Of a DNA stretch of 64,000 nucleotides, positions 40,611 to 49,519 are shown piece after piece (positions within the stretch are counted from its first letter, which is position 1; the number at the start of each line of letters is the position of its first letter). A program made the translations under genes and the position numbers. The notes beneath the pieces were generated by a model. It saw only the letters and a program-made list of their open reading frames with translations. It did no database searches and was not told the DNA's origin. This stretch comes from Candidatus Koribacter versatilis Ellin345 (GTDB taxonomy: Bacteria > Acidobacteriota > Terriglobia > Terriglobales > Acidobacteriaceae), in contig NC_008009.1 of assembly GCF_000014005.1 (NCBI RefSeq), positions 1,736,001 through 1,800,000 on the forward strand. Direction: 5' to 3'.

Positions 40611-41040
40611 TCTGACTGTACCGATTGGTGCGGAGCAATCAGATCTGTGTTCAGGATTGCATGAACCAAAATGAAATTTCGCGGCGCGAACCTGTACCTT
40701 AACCCTCAGCAATTCAACTGAAAATTGGCTGAAAATATCGTCTCTCGATGTTTATAAGGTCCCCGCAAAGCCTGAAGATTTCGGCACAAAACCCGGGATT
40801 TGCCGGAGTAACCTGCAAGAAACCTCAAAAATCAGTCCAGACCGGGTCTACTACCTCCGTAACGTCCCTTATGGGAATCCTCGACCTTAGGGGTTCTTCG
40901 GTGCATTTTCCGCACCGAAGTCGCTACTACCCCAACAGCTAGTAGTGTCCATGCAGATGTGGCGCAGCATCTTGTTTCTTTTGCCGTCGTTGTACTTTAG
41001 GAGTTATTGGCAGAAAGTGGTGTGGATGCAGAAGTTTATC
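40611..41040. other. 430-nt non-coding region upstream of the pil promoter
   Basis: No credible gene. An exact 9-bp stem CTTCGGTGC/GCACCGAAG (40896-40920, loop ATTTTCC) has no T run. TCCC-TTAT-GGGA and a CTACTA/TAGTAG pair flank it. It could contain a small RNA or a regulator site for the pilus operon, but nothing distinguishes these options. Confidence 0.4.
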
Positions 41041-41069
41041 TTGACACCCTCCCTCGTAACCCTGATATA
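41041..41069 (+). promoter_or_regulatory. Sigma-70 promoter for the HTH-pilMNOPQ operon
   Basis: TTGACA (41041-41046), 17 nt, GATATA (41064-41069). The -35 is perfect and the -10 overlaps TATAAA. Transcription would start near 41076, giving a leader of about 110 nt before the HTH gene. Confidence 0.75.
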
Positions 41070-41184
41070 AACAGCAGCACTGAAAGTCCCCCCGAGATTC
41101 AGAGAAGTCGATTTGTTCAGAAGACCAAAATGAACACGTGTGAGCGTGTTTGTGTGCGGTCTCTGCGCCAAGGGGCAAAGCTCG

Positions 41185-41421
41185 ATGGCCGAATCTCCAG
41201 AAGTAATGAACATTCGCCAAGCGTCGGAGTATCTGGGCGTGAGCCCGGACACGCTCTACAAGTACGTTTCGGAAGAGCGTATCCCGGCGTTCAAACTTGG
41301 CAATCGCTGGAAATTCAAGAAGACGATTCTGGACTCGTGGATGGAACGCAAGAGCAGTGTGGGTGAAGGACGCGAGAAGAAGAAACCGAAGTCCGCGCGG
41401 GCAGTAGCAAGCGGACACTAG
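41185..41421 (+). CDS. Excisionase-type HTH DNA-binding protein
   Basis: A 78-residue protein with the MerR/excisionase winged HTH: NIRQASEYLGVSPDTLYKYV, SEERIPAFKLGNRWKFKK and TILDSWMERK. The last 20 residues are Lys/Arg-rich. AAGGGG lies 9 nt before the ATG at 41185, so this start is preferred to upstream GTG codons. It is 11 nt before pilM under one promoter, so it may regulate pilus genes. There are no integrase or phage genes nearby, so it is not a true excisionase. Confidence 0.8.
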   Translation: MAESPEVMNIRQASEYLGVSPDTLYKYVSEERIPAFKLGNRWKFKKTILDSWMERKSSVGEGREKKKPKSARAVASGH

Positions 41422-41432
41422 AGGCGGGGCGC

Positions 41433-42485
41433 ATGTTTGGACTGGGAACAGCAAAGAGCATAGTTGGCCTGGATATCGGATCCAGCAGCATCAAGGCCGT
41501 GGAGTTAAAGAAGTCGCGCAATGGCGTAGAAGTGGCGCACATGGCCATGGAGCCCCTGTCGTCTGACATCGTCGTGGACTCGATGATTGTGGACAGCGGC
41601 AGCGTCGCCAGCGCAATTACCAAGATCTTTACGGAGTCGGGCATCAAGACTCGTGCGGTAGCGACCTCGGTCAGCGGACACTCCGTGATCGTGAAGCGCA
41701 TCCCGATGTCGACGATGAGCGACTCTGAACTTTCCGGCATCATCCAGACCGAAGCCGCGCAACACATCCCGTTCGATATCTCGGACGTCAGCATTGACTA
41801 CCAGATCCTTTCCGACACCGGTGGCTCGACGATGGACGTCCTGCTGGTCGCGGTGAAGAAAGACAAAATTCTTAACTACACGAACGTTCTGTCGCTCGCC
41901 GGCAAGTCTCCGGCGGTGGTGGACATCGACGCGTTCGCCCTCCAGAACTGCTACGAATACAACTATCAACCCGGTCCGGGCGCGACAGTTGCGTTGTTGA
42001 ATCTCGGCGCCAGCGTAATGAACATCAACATCGTGAAGGGCACCACACCCCTGTTCACGCGCGATGTGAGCGTCGGCGGCCACCAATACACCGATTCGTT
42101 GCAGAAGGAACTGGATCTCAGCTTTGAAGACGCGGAAGCGCTGAAGCTCGGTAAGAAAGTGGGCACAGTCAGCGAAGACGCGAAGATGCCGATCCTCCAG
42201 CAAGTGACCGAAATCATCGTGCTGGAAATTCAGAAGACTTTCGACTTCTTCCGCGCTACCGCGACGGGAGAGCACATTGAGCGCATTTACCTCGCGGGCG
42301 GTTCGTCGCAGGTGCCGGGCCTGATTGAAGGCCTGCGCCAGGAGTTCTCGCTCCCAGTCGAGATCCTCAATCCATTCCAGCGCATTGAACCGCCTCTTGG
42401 CACGGGCGCGGATCTCGCCGACAAGAACGCCGGCCAGATGGCAGTTGCCGTGGGACTCGCCCTTAGGAGTTTTGACGAATTATGA
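41433..42485 (+). CDS. pilM: Type IV pilus assembly protein PilM
   Basis: A 350-residue actin-like ATPase of the pilus alignment complex. It starts with KSIVGLDIGSSSIKAVELKK (phosphate loop), then RIPMSTMSDSELSGIIQTEA, VALLNLGASVMNINIVKG and YLAGGSSQVPGLIEGLRQE. PilM binds PilN on the cytoplasmic face. Its stop overlaps the pilN start by 4 nt (ATGA). Confidence 0.93.
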   Translation: MFGLGTAKSIVGLDIGSSSIKAVELKKSRNGVEVAHMAMEPLSSDIVVDSMIVDSGSVASAITKIFTESGIKTRAVATSVSGHSVIVKRIPMSTMSDSELSGIIQTEAAQHIPFDISDVSIDYQILSDTGGSTMDVLLVAVKKDKILNYTNVLSLAGKSPAVVDIDAFALQNCYEYNYQPGPGATVALLNLGASVMNINIVKGTTPLFTRDVSVGGHQYTDSLQKELDLSFEDAEALKLGKKVGTVSEDAKMPILQQVTEIIVLEIQKTFDFFRATATGEHIERIYLAGGSSQVPGLIEGLRQEFSLPVEILNPFQRIEPPLGTGADLADKNAGQMAVAVGLALRSFDEL

Positions 42486-43060
42486 TCAAGATCAATTTAC
42501 TTGGCTCTCCAGCTCAAAAGCACGGTAAGGGCGCGACCATGCCGGTCATGCCTTCCGACGGAACGAGTCCGTTGTTCGCAGTTCTGATCGTGCTGGTGAT
42601 CTTTGGACTGGGCAACGGTATCGTGTACTACGTAATCGACAAGCAGGGCAAAGAGATTCAGCAGCAGATCGCGCAGGCGGACGCAGAGCAAAAGCGTTTG
42701 GCGCAAGTTAAAGCTGCCTATCTCGAGAAGCAGCGTCAAGCCGACCTTTACAAGCGCCGCGTTGACGTGATCGACCAGTTACGCGCGAACCAGGCTGGCC
42801 CGGCGAACCTGCTGGCAAGCCTTGGCGACACGGTCAACGGTACGGAAGCGGTCTGGTTGTCGAAGATGACCGACAGTGGTGCCGCGATCGACCTTACCGG
42901 TACTGCCCTGAGCAACAACGCCGTTGCGAACCTGATGGCGAACCTCAAGAAAACGGGCTTGTTCAAGAACGTTGAGCTCAAGGAAACGGTGCAAGACGCC
43001 GGAGTGAAGGACTATCAGGCGTTTAACTTCACACTGACGTGTGAGAAGGGCAAATCCTAA
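42482..43060 (+). CDS. pilN: Type IV pilus assembly protein PilN
   Basis: A 192-residue bitopic protein opening with MIKINLLGSPAQKHGKG, the short cytoplasmic motif (INLL) that docks into PilM. A membrane helix (LFAVLIVLVIFGLGNGIVYYV) and a coiled coil (QQQIAQADAEQKRLAQVKAA) lead to a ferredoxin-like periplasmic domain. The stretch between the motif and helix is slightly longer than usual. Confidence 0.9.
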   Translation: MIKINLLGSPAQKHGKGATMPVMPSDGTSPLFAVLIVLVIFGLGNGIVYYVIDKQGKEIQQQIAQADAEQKRLAQVKAAYLEKQRQADLYKRRVDVIDQLRANQAGPANLLASLGDTVNGTEAVWLSKMTDSGAAIDLTGTALSNNAVANLMANLKKTGLFKNVELKETVQDAGVKDYQAFNFTLTCEKGKS

Positions 43061-43074
43061 GTCGGGGCACAGAT

Positions 43075-43698
43075 ATGGCAAGCTTTAGCGATATGAAGCC
43101 AATTGCACAGTGGACGATCATCATCGGCCTCGCCGTCGTGGTCACCGCTGGTATGTACATGTTCGTCTATAAGGGCATGGCGGAAGCCAACCAGGCGAAC
43201 TTGCAGGTGTTGAAAGACAAGCAGGCAGAAATCGACCAACTCCGTCCTTACGAAGCGAAGTTGCCGGAGTTGCTCGCGCAGATCGAATCTCTGAAACAGC
43301 AGATGGAGATTCAGAAGAAGATCGTGCCGGACGAGAAGGAAGCGGACAAGTTCATCCACCTGATGCAGGACACCGCTGCACAGTCTGGCGTTGAAGTCCG
43401 CCGCTATACCTCTCAGGCAGCACAGCAGAAAGAGTTCTACACCGAAGTCCCCTTCCAGATGGAAGTGGATGGACCGTACTACTCGATGCTGAACTTCTTT
43501 GAGCGCACCGGAAAGCTGGAACGGATTGTGAATATGACCGGCTTGACGATGGGTGCGATTAGAGGCAAGGGCGCAGCTGCAGGCAAGTATGAATACGCTC
43601 CCAACGAGAGCGTGGTTGCAGTCGCCACCGCAAGCACTTTCTATAGCCGCGACGTTGCTCCAACTCCCGCCCCTGCTGCGAAGCCGGCGGCAAAGTAA
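43075..43698 (+). CDS. pilO: Type IV pilus assembly protein PilO
   Basis: A 207-residue inner-membrane protein: helix WTIIIGLAVVVTAGMYMFVY, coiled coil (KDKQAEIDQLRPYEAKLPEL onward) and a PilO ferredoxin-like domain with VPDEKEADKFIHLMQDTAAQ and VDGPYYSMLNFFERTGKLER. It pairs with PilN in the periplasm. It ends in an Ala/Pro tail. It starts 14 nt after pilN. Confidence 0.9.
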   Translation: MASFSDMKPIAQWTIIIGLAVVVTAGMYMFVYKGMAEANQANLQVLKDKQAEIDQLRPYEAKLPELLAQIESLKQQMEIQKKIVPDEKEADKFIHLMQDTAAQSGVEVRRYTSQAAQQKEFYTEVPFQMEVDGPYYSMLNFFERTGKLERIVNMTGLTMGAIRGKGAAAGKYEYAPNESVVAVATASTFYSRDVAPTPAPAAKPAAK

Positions 43699-43710
43699 GA
43701 GGCGAAGATT

Positions 43711-44271
43711 ATGAAGGTTCGAACCGGAATCTTGATGCTGGTGGTAGCGACGGGCAGCCTTTGGGCGCAGCAGCCCGCGCCTGCTCCGGCACCTGCGCAG
43801 ACGCAAGCTGCTCCTGCGGAGAAACCGAAAGCGGAAGCCTCGGCTAAGCCCGCAACCAAAAAGAAGTCTTCTTCAAAGAAATCCGCGGCTGCCTCTAACT
43901 CAGGCGGTGCCGTGGCGACGAATGTCGCGGCGAAGCCGAAGCGTGCAGCCGGTCCGGGCAAACGGGATCCATTCGTTAGCCCGATCCGTGCGAATGCAAA
44001 CGAGCCGATCAACTGCGGTACCGGAAAGCGCTGCCTGGTAGTTGATCAAACCAACCTTCAGGGCATCGTCAAGGCGCCGAACGGCATGATCGCGGTGGTT
44101 TCAAACCCCGCGAACAAAGCATATTTCCTGCGCGAGAACGATCCCGTGTACAACGGTTTCGTGATGCGCATCACTCCGGATAGCGTCGTTTTCCGGGAGC
44201 AAGTCACCGACAAACTCGGCAAGAAATACACACGCGAGGTTGTCAAGAAAGTTTCCGCCCCCGTGGTTTAA
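43711..44271 (+). CDS. pilP: Type IV pilus lipoprotein-like protein PilP
   Basis: A 186-residue exported protein. A signal peptide (MKVRTGILMLVVATGSLWAQ) precedes an Ala/Pro/Lys-rich linker. The conserved KRDPFVSPI motif starts the PilP domain, which continues CLVVDQTNLQGIVKAPNGMI and YFLRENDPVYNGFVMRITPD. No lipobox Cys follows the signal peptide, so it may not be lipidated. PilP connects PilNO to the PilQ secretin. Confidence 0.85.
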   Translation: MKVRTGILMLVVATGSLWAQQPAPAPAPAQTQAAPAEKPKAEASAKPATKKKSSSKKSAAASNSGGAVATNVAAKPKRAAGPGKRDPFVSPIRANANEPINCGTGKRCLVVDQTNLQGIVKAPNGMIAVVSNPANKAYFLRENDPVYNGFVMRITPDSVVFREQVTDKLGKKYTREVVKKVSAPVV

Positions 44272-44497
44272 GCGGTGGCGTCGCGCAGTGCGCGGGCAAA
44301 ATAGAACATCATTTTGCAACTAGATCTTTGAGCAGTTGGGTCCGTTAAGCAGTTGCATTGCAAACCGACTCCGTCGAGTGCTGTAGATGAACGGAGAGGC
44401 GCGCTAACGCTCTAGTGCGATTGAGTTCCGAACAAGGGCGGGATTCACGATCTGCACGGCTAGCCGGTGAAACCACCGGACCGTGAGGAGAATTTAG
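44272..44497 (+). other. 226-nt spacer before pilQ with a hairpin
   Basis: The gap is unusually long for this operon. CCGGTG-AAAC-CACCGG (44464-44479) forms an exact 6-bp hairpin that ends 8 nt before the ribosome site AGGAG (44486-44490). I find no terminator and no clear promoter. It may modulate pilQ translation or mRNA stability. Confidence 0.4.
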
Positions 44498-46924
44498 ATG
44501 AGGCTGAAGCAACTACTGGGTGTTTCCGTAACGCTGCTCGCGCTGGCTGGCGCTGCAGCGGCCGCCGGGTCGCAGTTGACCAACGTAAACGTCGCGTCGG
44601 AGGGAACTTCGACTGTCGTTACGCTGCACACGACCGGCGCCTTCACGCATAACGAATATCGACCTGCAGACAATTTGATGCTGGTCGATTTGACGGGTGT
44701 TTCCGCCGGACAACTCCAGGAGCGCATGCGCAACCTGGATGCTGCCAGCGTGAAGTCGTACCGCGTGCTGACTTATACGGGCACCAGCGGAACGGAAGTC
44801 ACCCGGGTTGAATTGGCTCTTGTGCCGGGAGCCGCTGTTGAGGTCGATAAGAAAGACGCCGACCTCACATTAAAGATCTCGGGCGGGGAAGTAGCGGCTG
44901 CGGCTCCGGTGAGGGCACCGGCAGCAGCGCCCGTTGCTCCTGCGCCTGTTGCTACGGCAACCGCAGCTCCCGCAGCGAACACCACGCCGGTCATGATCCG
45001 GCAGGTGAACGTGACGCGCGGCGCGAATGGCATGGAAGTCGCCATCTCGCCACGCACAGCGGCTGCTCCGATTACGCAGACGCTGTCGGGCCCCGACCGT
45101 CTCGTGATCGATCTGCCAAACGCGATCCCGGCCGTACGCACCAAGCAGATCGCCGTCAACAGCTCTGACATTAAGGGCGTCCGCATCTCGCGTTACCAGG
45201 AGAATCCTCCGGTTACGCGCATTGTTGTGGACATGACCAGCGCGCATGATTTCCAGCTGGTACCCGGCGAAAAGGAACTGGTCGTAAAGCTGACGCCCTC
45301 GATGGCGAAGGCTGCTCCAGCTCCAGTGGTCGAGAGCAAGCCCGCAGCGACGGAAGTCGCAAAGGCTGACGCTCCGGCTGCGATCCCGGCTGCCGCACCT
45401 GCCGCTACCGACACCAAGCCCACCGCCACACCGGCGCCGAGCTTCGTGATGGTTGACGCGCAGAACCCGGTCAACGTTCCGAAACCTGCTCCGGCCGTTC
45501 GCTCGTTGGAAGCCGCCTCTGTGATGGCTACGACCATCGCCAAGGACAAGGTTGACAACGTTCTTCCGCCGACAGCATCGGAAGCACCAGCCGGCGCCGT
45601 GAACCTGGCGCAGGAACAACAGACGCAACAGCACAGCGCTCAGCCGGCGTCGGGTCCCCGCTACACGGGCGAACCGATCTCGGTGAACCTGAAGGATGTC
45701 GACCTGAAGGACTTCTTCCGCCTGATCCACGAAATCAGCGGCTTGAACGTCGTTCTCGACCCCAGCGTCAAAGGCACCGTAACCCTGGTGCTCGACGACG
45801 TACCGTGGGATCAGGCCCTCGACATCGTGTTGCGGAACAACGGCCTTGACCGTCAGCTCGACGGCAACGTCCTTCGCATCGCCTCAATCGAAACGCTGCG
45901 CACGGAAGCCGTTGCCCGCCGCCAGCAGCTCGAAGCGCAGGCCCTCGCGGTGGACAAGGTCACCGTCACCCGTTTCCTGAGCTACGCTCGCTCGGCCGAT
46001 CTCGTCCCGACACTGAAGAAGTTCCTCAGCGCTCGCGGCGACATCATTGCCGACGGCCGTATGAATGCTCTCGTGATCTCGGATATTCCGGGCGTCATCC
46101 CGAGCTTGGACCGCTTGATCTCGCAACTTGACCGCAAGACGCAGGAAGTTGAAATCGAAGCCCGCGTCGTGGCGGCAACCCGCACCTTCGTACGTGAGCT
46201 TGGTATTCAGCTCGGCGGCGGCTGGGGCGGCGCCTCCACATCGGTCAGCGGCAACCCGAACGCTGGTTTCGGTAGTACGAACTTCAAGAACCCGGCCGGA
46301 CAGCCGATTACCGGGGCTCCGTTCCCGATTTCCACGACCGGCGCTTTCCCGCTCTTCACCAACTTCCAGGTGTTGAACCCGACAGCCGGCCTTGAACTCA
46401 TCAACATCGGCCACTCCTATGGCCTCGACCTCTACCTCAGCGCTGCTGAACAACGCGGCCTGTTGAAGATCCTGTCGAGACCGCGTGTCGTGACCCAGAA
46501 CAACGTGACTGCTCTCGTCCGCCAAGGTTTCCGTCTGCCGGTCGTTACGCTGTCGCAGTTGAACGGTCCTCCGACCGTCACCTACGTGGACGCTTTCCTC
46601 CGCCTGACGGTTACGCCCCAGATCACAGTTGAGAACACCATCTTCCTGGCAGTCGACGTGGAAAACACCACGCCTGACTTCACCCGGACGGTACTCGGCA
46701 ACCCGATCCTGTTGACGCAACAGACCACCACCCAGGTCCTCGTGACCGACGGCGGCACGGTCACCATCGGCGGCGTGGTTCAGACGCAGAACACCTTGAC
46801 GAGCCAGGAAGTTCCGATCCTCGGCGACATCCCGATCCTCAAGTACTTGTTCATGCACAAGACCACCAACACCCAGACCCAGGAACTGATCTTCTTCATC
46901 ACTCCGAAGATCGTTCAAACATAG
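44498..46924 (+). CDS. pilQ: Type IV pilus secretin PilQ
   Basis: An 808-residue outer-membrane secretin. The signal peptide ends near LAGAAAAAG. Two AMIN domains (about 27-115 and 165-265, with RLVIDLPNAIPAVRTKQIAV) bind peptidoglycan, joined by Ala/Pro linkers. The STN/N0 region begins ISVNLKDVDLKDFFRLIHEI (about 400), then N1 (RFLSYARSADLVPTLKKFLS). The secretin core contains IEARVVAATRTFVRELGIQL, the gate region and ends GGVVQTQNTLTSQEVPILGD, FITPKIVQT. It forms the pore through which the pilus passes. Confidence 0.95.
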   Translation: MRLKQLLGVSVTLLALAGAAAAAGSQLTNVNVASEGTSTVVTLHTTGAFTHNEYRPADNLMLVDLTGVSAGQLQERMRNLDAASVKSYRVLTYTGTSGTEVTRVELALVPGAAVEVDKKDADLTLKISGGEVAAAAPVRAPAAAPVAPAPVATATAAPAANTTPVMIRQVNVTRGANGMEVAISPRTAAAPITQTLSGPDRLVIDLPNAIPAVRTKQIAVNSSDIKGVRISRYQENPPVTRIVVDMTSAHDFQLVPGEKELVVKLTPSMAKAAPAPVVESKPAATEVAKADAPAAIPAAAPAATDTKPTATPAPSFVMVDAQNPVNVPKPAPAVRSLEAASVMATTIAKDKVDNVLPPTASEAPAGAVNLAQEQQTQQHSAQPASGPRYTGEPISVNLKDVDLKDFFRLIHEISGLNVVLDPSVKGTVTLVLDDVPWDQALDIVLRNNGLDRQLDGNVLRIASIETLRTEAVARRQQLEAQALAVDKVTVTRFLSYARSADLVPTLKKFLSARGDIIADGRMNALVISDIPGVIPSLDRLISQLDRKTQEVEIEARVVAATRTFVRELGIQLGGGWGGASTSVSGNPNAGFGSTNFKNPAGQPITGAPFPISTTGAFPLFTNFQVLNPTAGLELINIGHSYGLDLYLSAAEQRGLLKILSRPRVVTQNNVTALVRQGFRLPVVTLSQLNGPPTVTYVDAFLRLTVTPQITVENTIFLAVDVENTTPDFTRTVLGNPILLTQQTTTQVLVTDGGTVTIGGVVQTQNTLTSQEVPILGDIPILKYLFMHKTTNTQTQELIFFITPKIVQT

Positions 46925-46941
46925 CCAGCTCTGCTTCCGAC

Positions 46942-46972
46942 GCCGGGCGAGCAATCGCCCGGCTTTTTCTTT
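46942..46972 (+). terminator. Strong intrinsic terminator after pilQ
   Basis: GCCGGGCGA (46942-46950) and TCGCCCGGC (46955-46963) with loop GCAA form a 9-bp stem followed by TTTTTCTTT. It ends the pilus operon. Confidence 0.93.
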
Positions 46973-46993
46973 GCCGTGTAGGATGAGAGCCAC

Positions 46994-48331
46994 GTGAGCA
47001 AAGCCCAACAACTTGTCCGCAGCGTTGGCCTCTTCGACGCCACGATGCTGGTGATGGGCGGTATCGTCGGCTCCGGCATCTTCATCAATCCTTACGTAGT
47101 TGCGCAACAGGTGCACACAGCACCGCTAATCCTCGGTGCGTGGCTGGCAGGTGGCGTCATCGCTACGCTGGGTGCCTTCATCTATGCCGAACTCGCGGGC
47201 CGGCAGCCCTCCGTGGGCGGCCAATACGCCTATCTCCGTGACGCCATCCACCCGCTCGCTGGCTTCCTTTACGGATGGGTCCTTCTGCTGGTGATTCAGA
47301 CCGGAGGCATGGCAGCCGTCACCGTGACCTTCGCGCGGTACTTCCTTGTTCTTACCCATTGGGCCGTGCCAGAGAGAGTGGTTGCCGTCGTCACGCTATC
47401 GCTCCTCACTCTGATCAACTGCCTCGGTGTGAAGTTCGGAAGCCGGGTACAGAGTGCGCTCATGATCCTGAAAATCGGCGCGATTGCATTTCTTGTCGTC
47501 GCCGGGTTTCTCTACATTCGCGAGCCGTTTGCTGTCGGTGGAACTGTACTCGATCGCCCCCTCTCACCAGGCCTTCTATCTTCATTTGGAGCCGCAATGG
47601 TCCCGGTGCTCTTCGCATTTGGTGGCTGGCAGACGGCCAATTTCGTTGCCGGCGAAGTTCGCGATCCGCGAAAGAATCTCGCGCGTGCCTTGCTCCTCGG
47701 CGTTGCTGGCGTGATCGTCCTCTATCTCGCCGTGAACTTCGTGTGCGTGCGTGCGCTCGGGCCTGTGGGACTAGCTGCCACCCGCGTACCCGCTACAGAT
47801 GTCATGCGTCTCGCGATGGCGCAGCGTGGCGCAACGATCGTGACGCTGGGTATCACCGTCTCAACCCTCGGCTTCCTAAGCCAATCGATTCTCACCGCTC
47901 CGCGCGTTTACTTTGCGATGGCCGAGGATGGCGTCTTCTTCCGCGCAGTAGCCAAAGTGAACGAAAAGACCCACGTCCCCATTCTGGCAATCGTGCTGCA
48001 AAGCGTGTGGACGATCGTTGTTGCGCTTACTGGCCGGTATGAACAAATCCTGAACTACGTTGTTTCGATGGACTTCGTCTTCTTCGGACTGACGGCTTGC
48101 ACGCTGTTCGTATTCCGAAAGCGCAGCTCCTTGGAAAACGGCGCCAGTGGCGGATTTCAGGTGCCAGGCCATCCCTGGACCACGCTCGTATTCATCGCCG
48201 CCTCGTGGCTCGTGGTCACGAATACAATCTACAAGTATCCCGCGAACAGCCTTCTTGGCTTCGCGATTCTTCTCGTCGGCATGCCGGTGTATTGGCTGTG
48301 GCGACGGAAAGGAAAAGTCCTCTCGCAATGA
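46994..48331 (+). CDS. APC family amino acid permease
   Basis: A 445-residue protein with 12 predicted helices. The first helix has the APC substrate motif DATMLVMGGIVGSGIFINPY. LGAFIYAELAGRQPSVGGQYAYL is the second conserved block. It likely exchanges or imports amino acids (LAT/SteT-like). It starts with GTG after GGATGAGA, and its stop overlaps the next aminotransferase start by 4 nt (ATGA). Coupling suggests the imported amino acid is the aminotransferase substrate. Confidence 0.87.
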   Translation: MSKAQQLVRSVGLFDATMLVMGGIVGSGIFINPYVVAQQVHTAPLILGAWLAGGVIATLGAFIYAELAGRQPSVGGQYAYLRDAIHPLAGFLYGWVLLLVIQTGGMAAVTVTFARYFLVLTHWAVPERVVAVVTLSLLTLINCLGVKFGSRVQSALMILKIGAIAFLVVAGFLYIREPFAVGGTVLDRPLSPGLLSSFGAAMVPVLFAFGGWQTANFVAGEVRDPRKNLARALLLGVAGVIVLYLAVNFVCVRALGPVGLAATRVPATDVMRLAMAQRGATIVTLGITVSTLGFLSQSILTAPRVYFAMAEDGVFFRAVAKVNEKTHVPILAIVLQSVWTIVVALTGRYEQILNYVVSMDFVFFGLTACTLFVFRKRSSLENGASGGFQVPGHPWTTLVFIAASWLVVTNTIYKYPANSLLGFAILLVGMPVYWLWRRKGKVLSQ

Positions 48332-49419
48332 CGTCCTCCCGCACCGCCGCCCACTCGCCCTACATGGAATACGCGAAGCTATACTCCGCCGCGAAATACA
48401 ATCTTGCGACCAGTGGAGTCATGTCGTATCCGTTGGCAGAACTGCCAGTGCGCTTGGAGGACCTAGAGATCAACGGTCCCACCGTGTACGGCTACGCGCC
48501 GCTGCAGGAGCGTCTCGCGAAACTCAATGGTGTGAAGGAAGAGAACGTTGTCGCAGCTTACGGGACTTCGATGGCCAATCACCTCGCCATGGCTGGAACT
48601 TTCGATTCCGGTGACGAAGTCCTTATCGAGGAGCCAACGTACGAGTTGCTCACCAGCGCTCTGGCGTTTCTCGGCGCGAAGATCAAACGCTTCCCGCGTC
48701 CTTACGAGAGCGGGTTCGCAATCGATCCGGCCGACGTTAAGCGCGTAATTACGCCGAATACGAAGCTAATTGTTATCACCAACCTTCACAATCCCAGCAG
48801 TGTGCTGACAAGCGATGCGGTGTTACGCGAAGTCGGTGAAATCGCCGCGAAGCACGGTGCCCGTGTGCTCGTGGACGAAGTCTATCTCGAAGCCCTCGGC
48901 GATAAACGTCCCAAGCCCGCGATCCATCTTGGTGAAAACTTCCTCGTTACCAGCAGCCTCACCAAAGCCTTCGGCCTCAGTGGCGTGCGTTGCGGATGGA
49001 TCCTCGCCGAACCCAAACTTGCGCACCGCATCTGGCGCATGAACGACCTCTTTGCAGCCACTCCTTCGCATCCCGCTGACCGCATCAGCGTCATTGCCCT
49101 CGACAATCTTTCGCGTGTCGCCGAGCGCGCTCACAGAATCCTTGATGAAAACCACCGAGCGCTGAACGAACTGCTCGCTTCGCGCAACGAAATCGATTTC
49201 GTGAACCCCGGCGTCGGCACTACTGTCTTTCCCAAGCTCCGTTCTGGCAGTGTCGAAGCGTTCGACCGCTTTCTCCGCGAGAAGTACGAAACCGCCATTG
49301 TTCCCGGCAAATTCTTTGAAATGCCGCAACACTTCCGCATCGGTCTCGGCGGCGATACCGCGATGACTCGCGAAGGCCTGAAGCGGCTTGCCACGGCGCT
49401 CGCAGAGTTTCGCCCCTAG
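48328..49419 (+). CDS. Class I/II pyridoxal-phosphate aminotransferase
   Basis: A 363-residue enzyme: EEPTYELLTSALAFLGAKIK, TNLHNPSSVLT, VDEVYLEALG and the Schiff-base Lys in SSLTKAFGLSGVRCGW. The N-terminus (AKLYSAAKYNLATSGVMSYP) and short length suggest the aspartate/arginine or MalY-like branch, but the substrate is not fixed. The ATG at 48328 overlaps the permease stop. Upstream in-frame codons lie within the permease gene. Confidence 0.85.
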   Translation: MTSSRTAAHSPYMEYAKLYSAAKYNLATSGVMSYPLAELPVRLEDLEINGPTVYGYAPLQERLAKLNGVKEENVVAAYGTSMANHLAMAGTFDSGDEVLIEEPTYELLTSALAFLGAKIKRFPRPYESGFAIDPADVKRVITPNTKLIVITNLHNPSSVLTSDAVLREVGEIAAKHGARVLVDEVYLEALGDKRPKPAIHLGENFLVTSSLTKAFGLSGVRCGWILAEPKLAHRIWRMNDLFAATPSHPADRISVIALDNLSRVAERAHRILDENHRALNELLASRNEIDFVNPGVGTTVFPKLRSGSVEAFDRFLREKYETAIVPGKFFEMPQHFRIGLGGDTAMTREGLKRLATALAEFRP

Positions 49420-49519
49420 CCGACCTCCACCTTTTGCAACCGAGCACAGGCTCAACTCATCTCTTACTGTGACGCTCTGACCCGCAGTAAATCCCATTGA
49501 AAACAGGGAAGGGATTGGA

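Noticed and set aside
40940-41184. Sigma-54 promoter before the pilus operon
   Set aside because: TGGCGCAGCATCTTG lacks the GC at the -12 position; a near-consensus sigma-70 promoter is present instead.
44272-44497. Cyclic di-GMP riboswitch before pilQ
   Set aside because: The conserved GEMM segments (CACGCACAGGGCAAACC-like) are not found.
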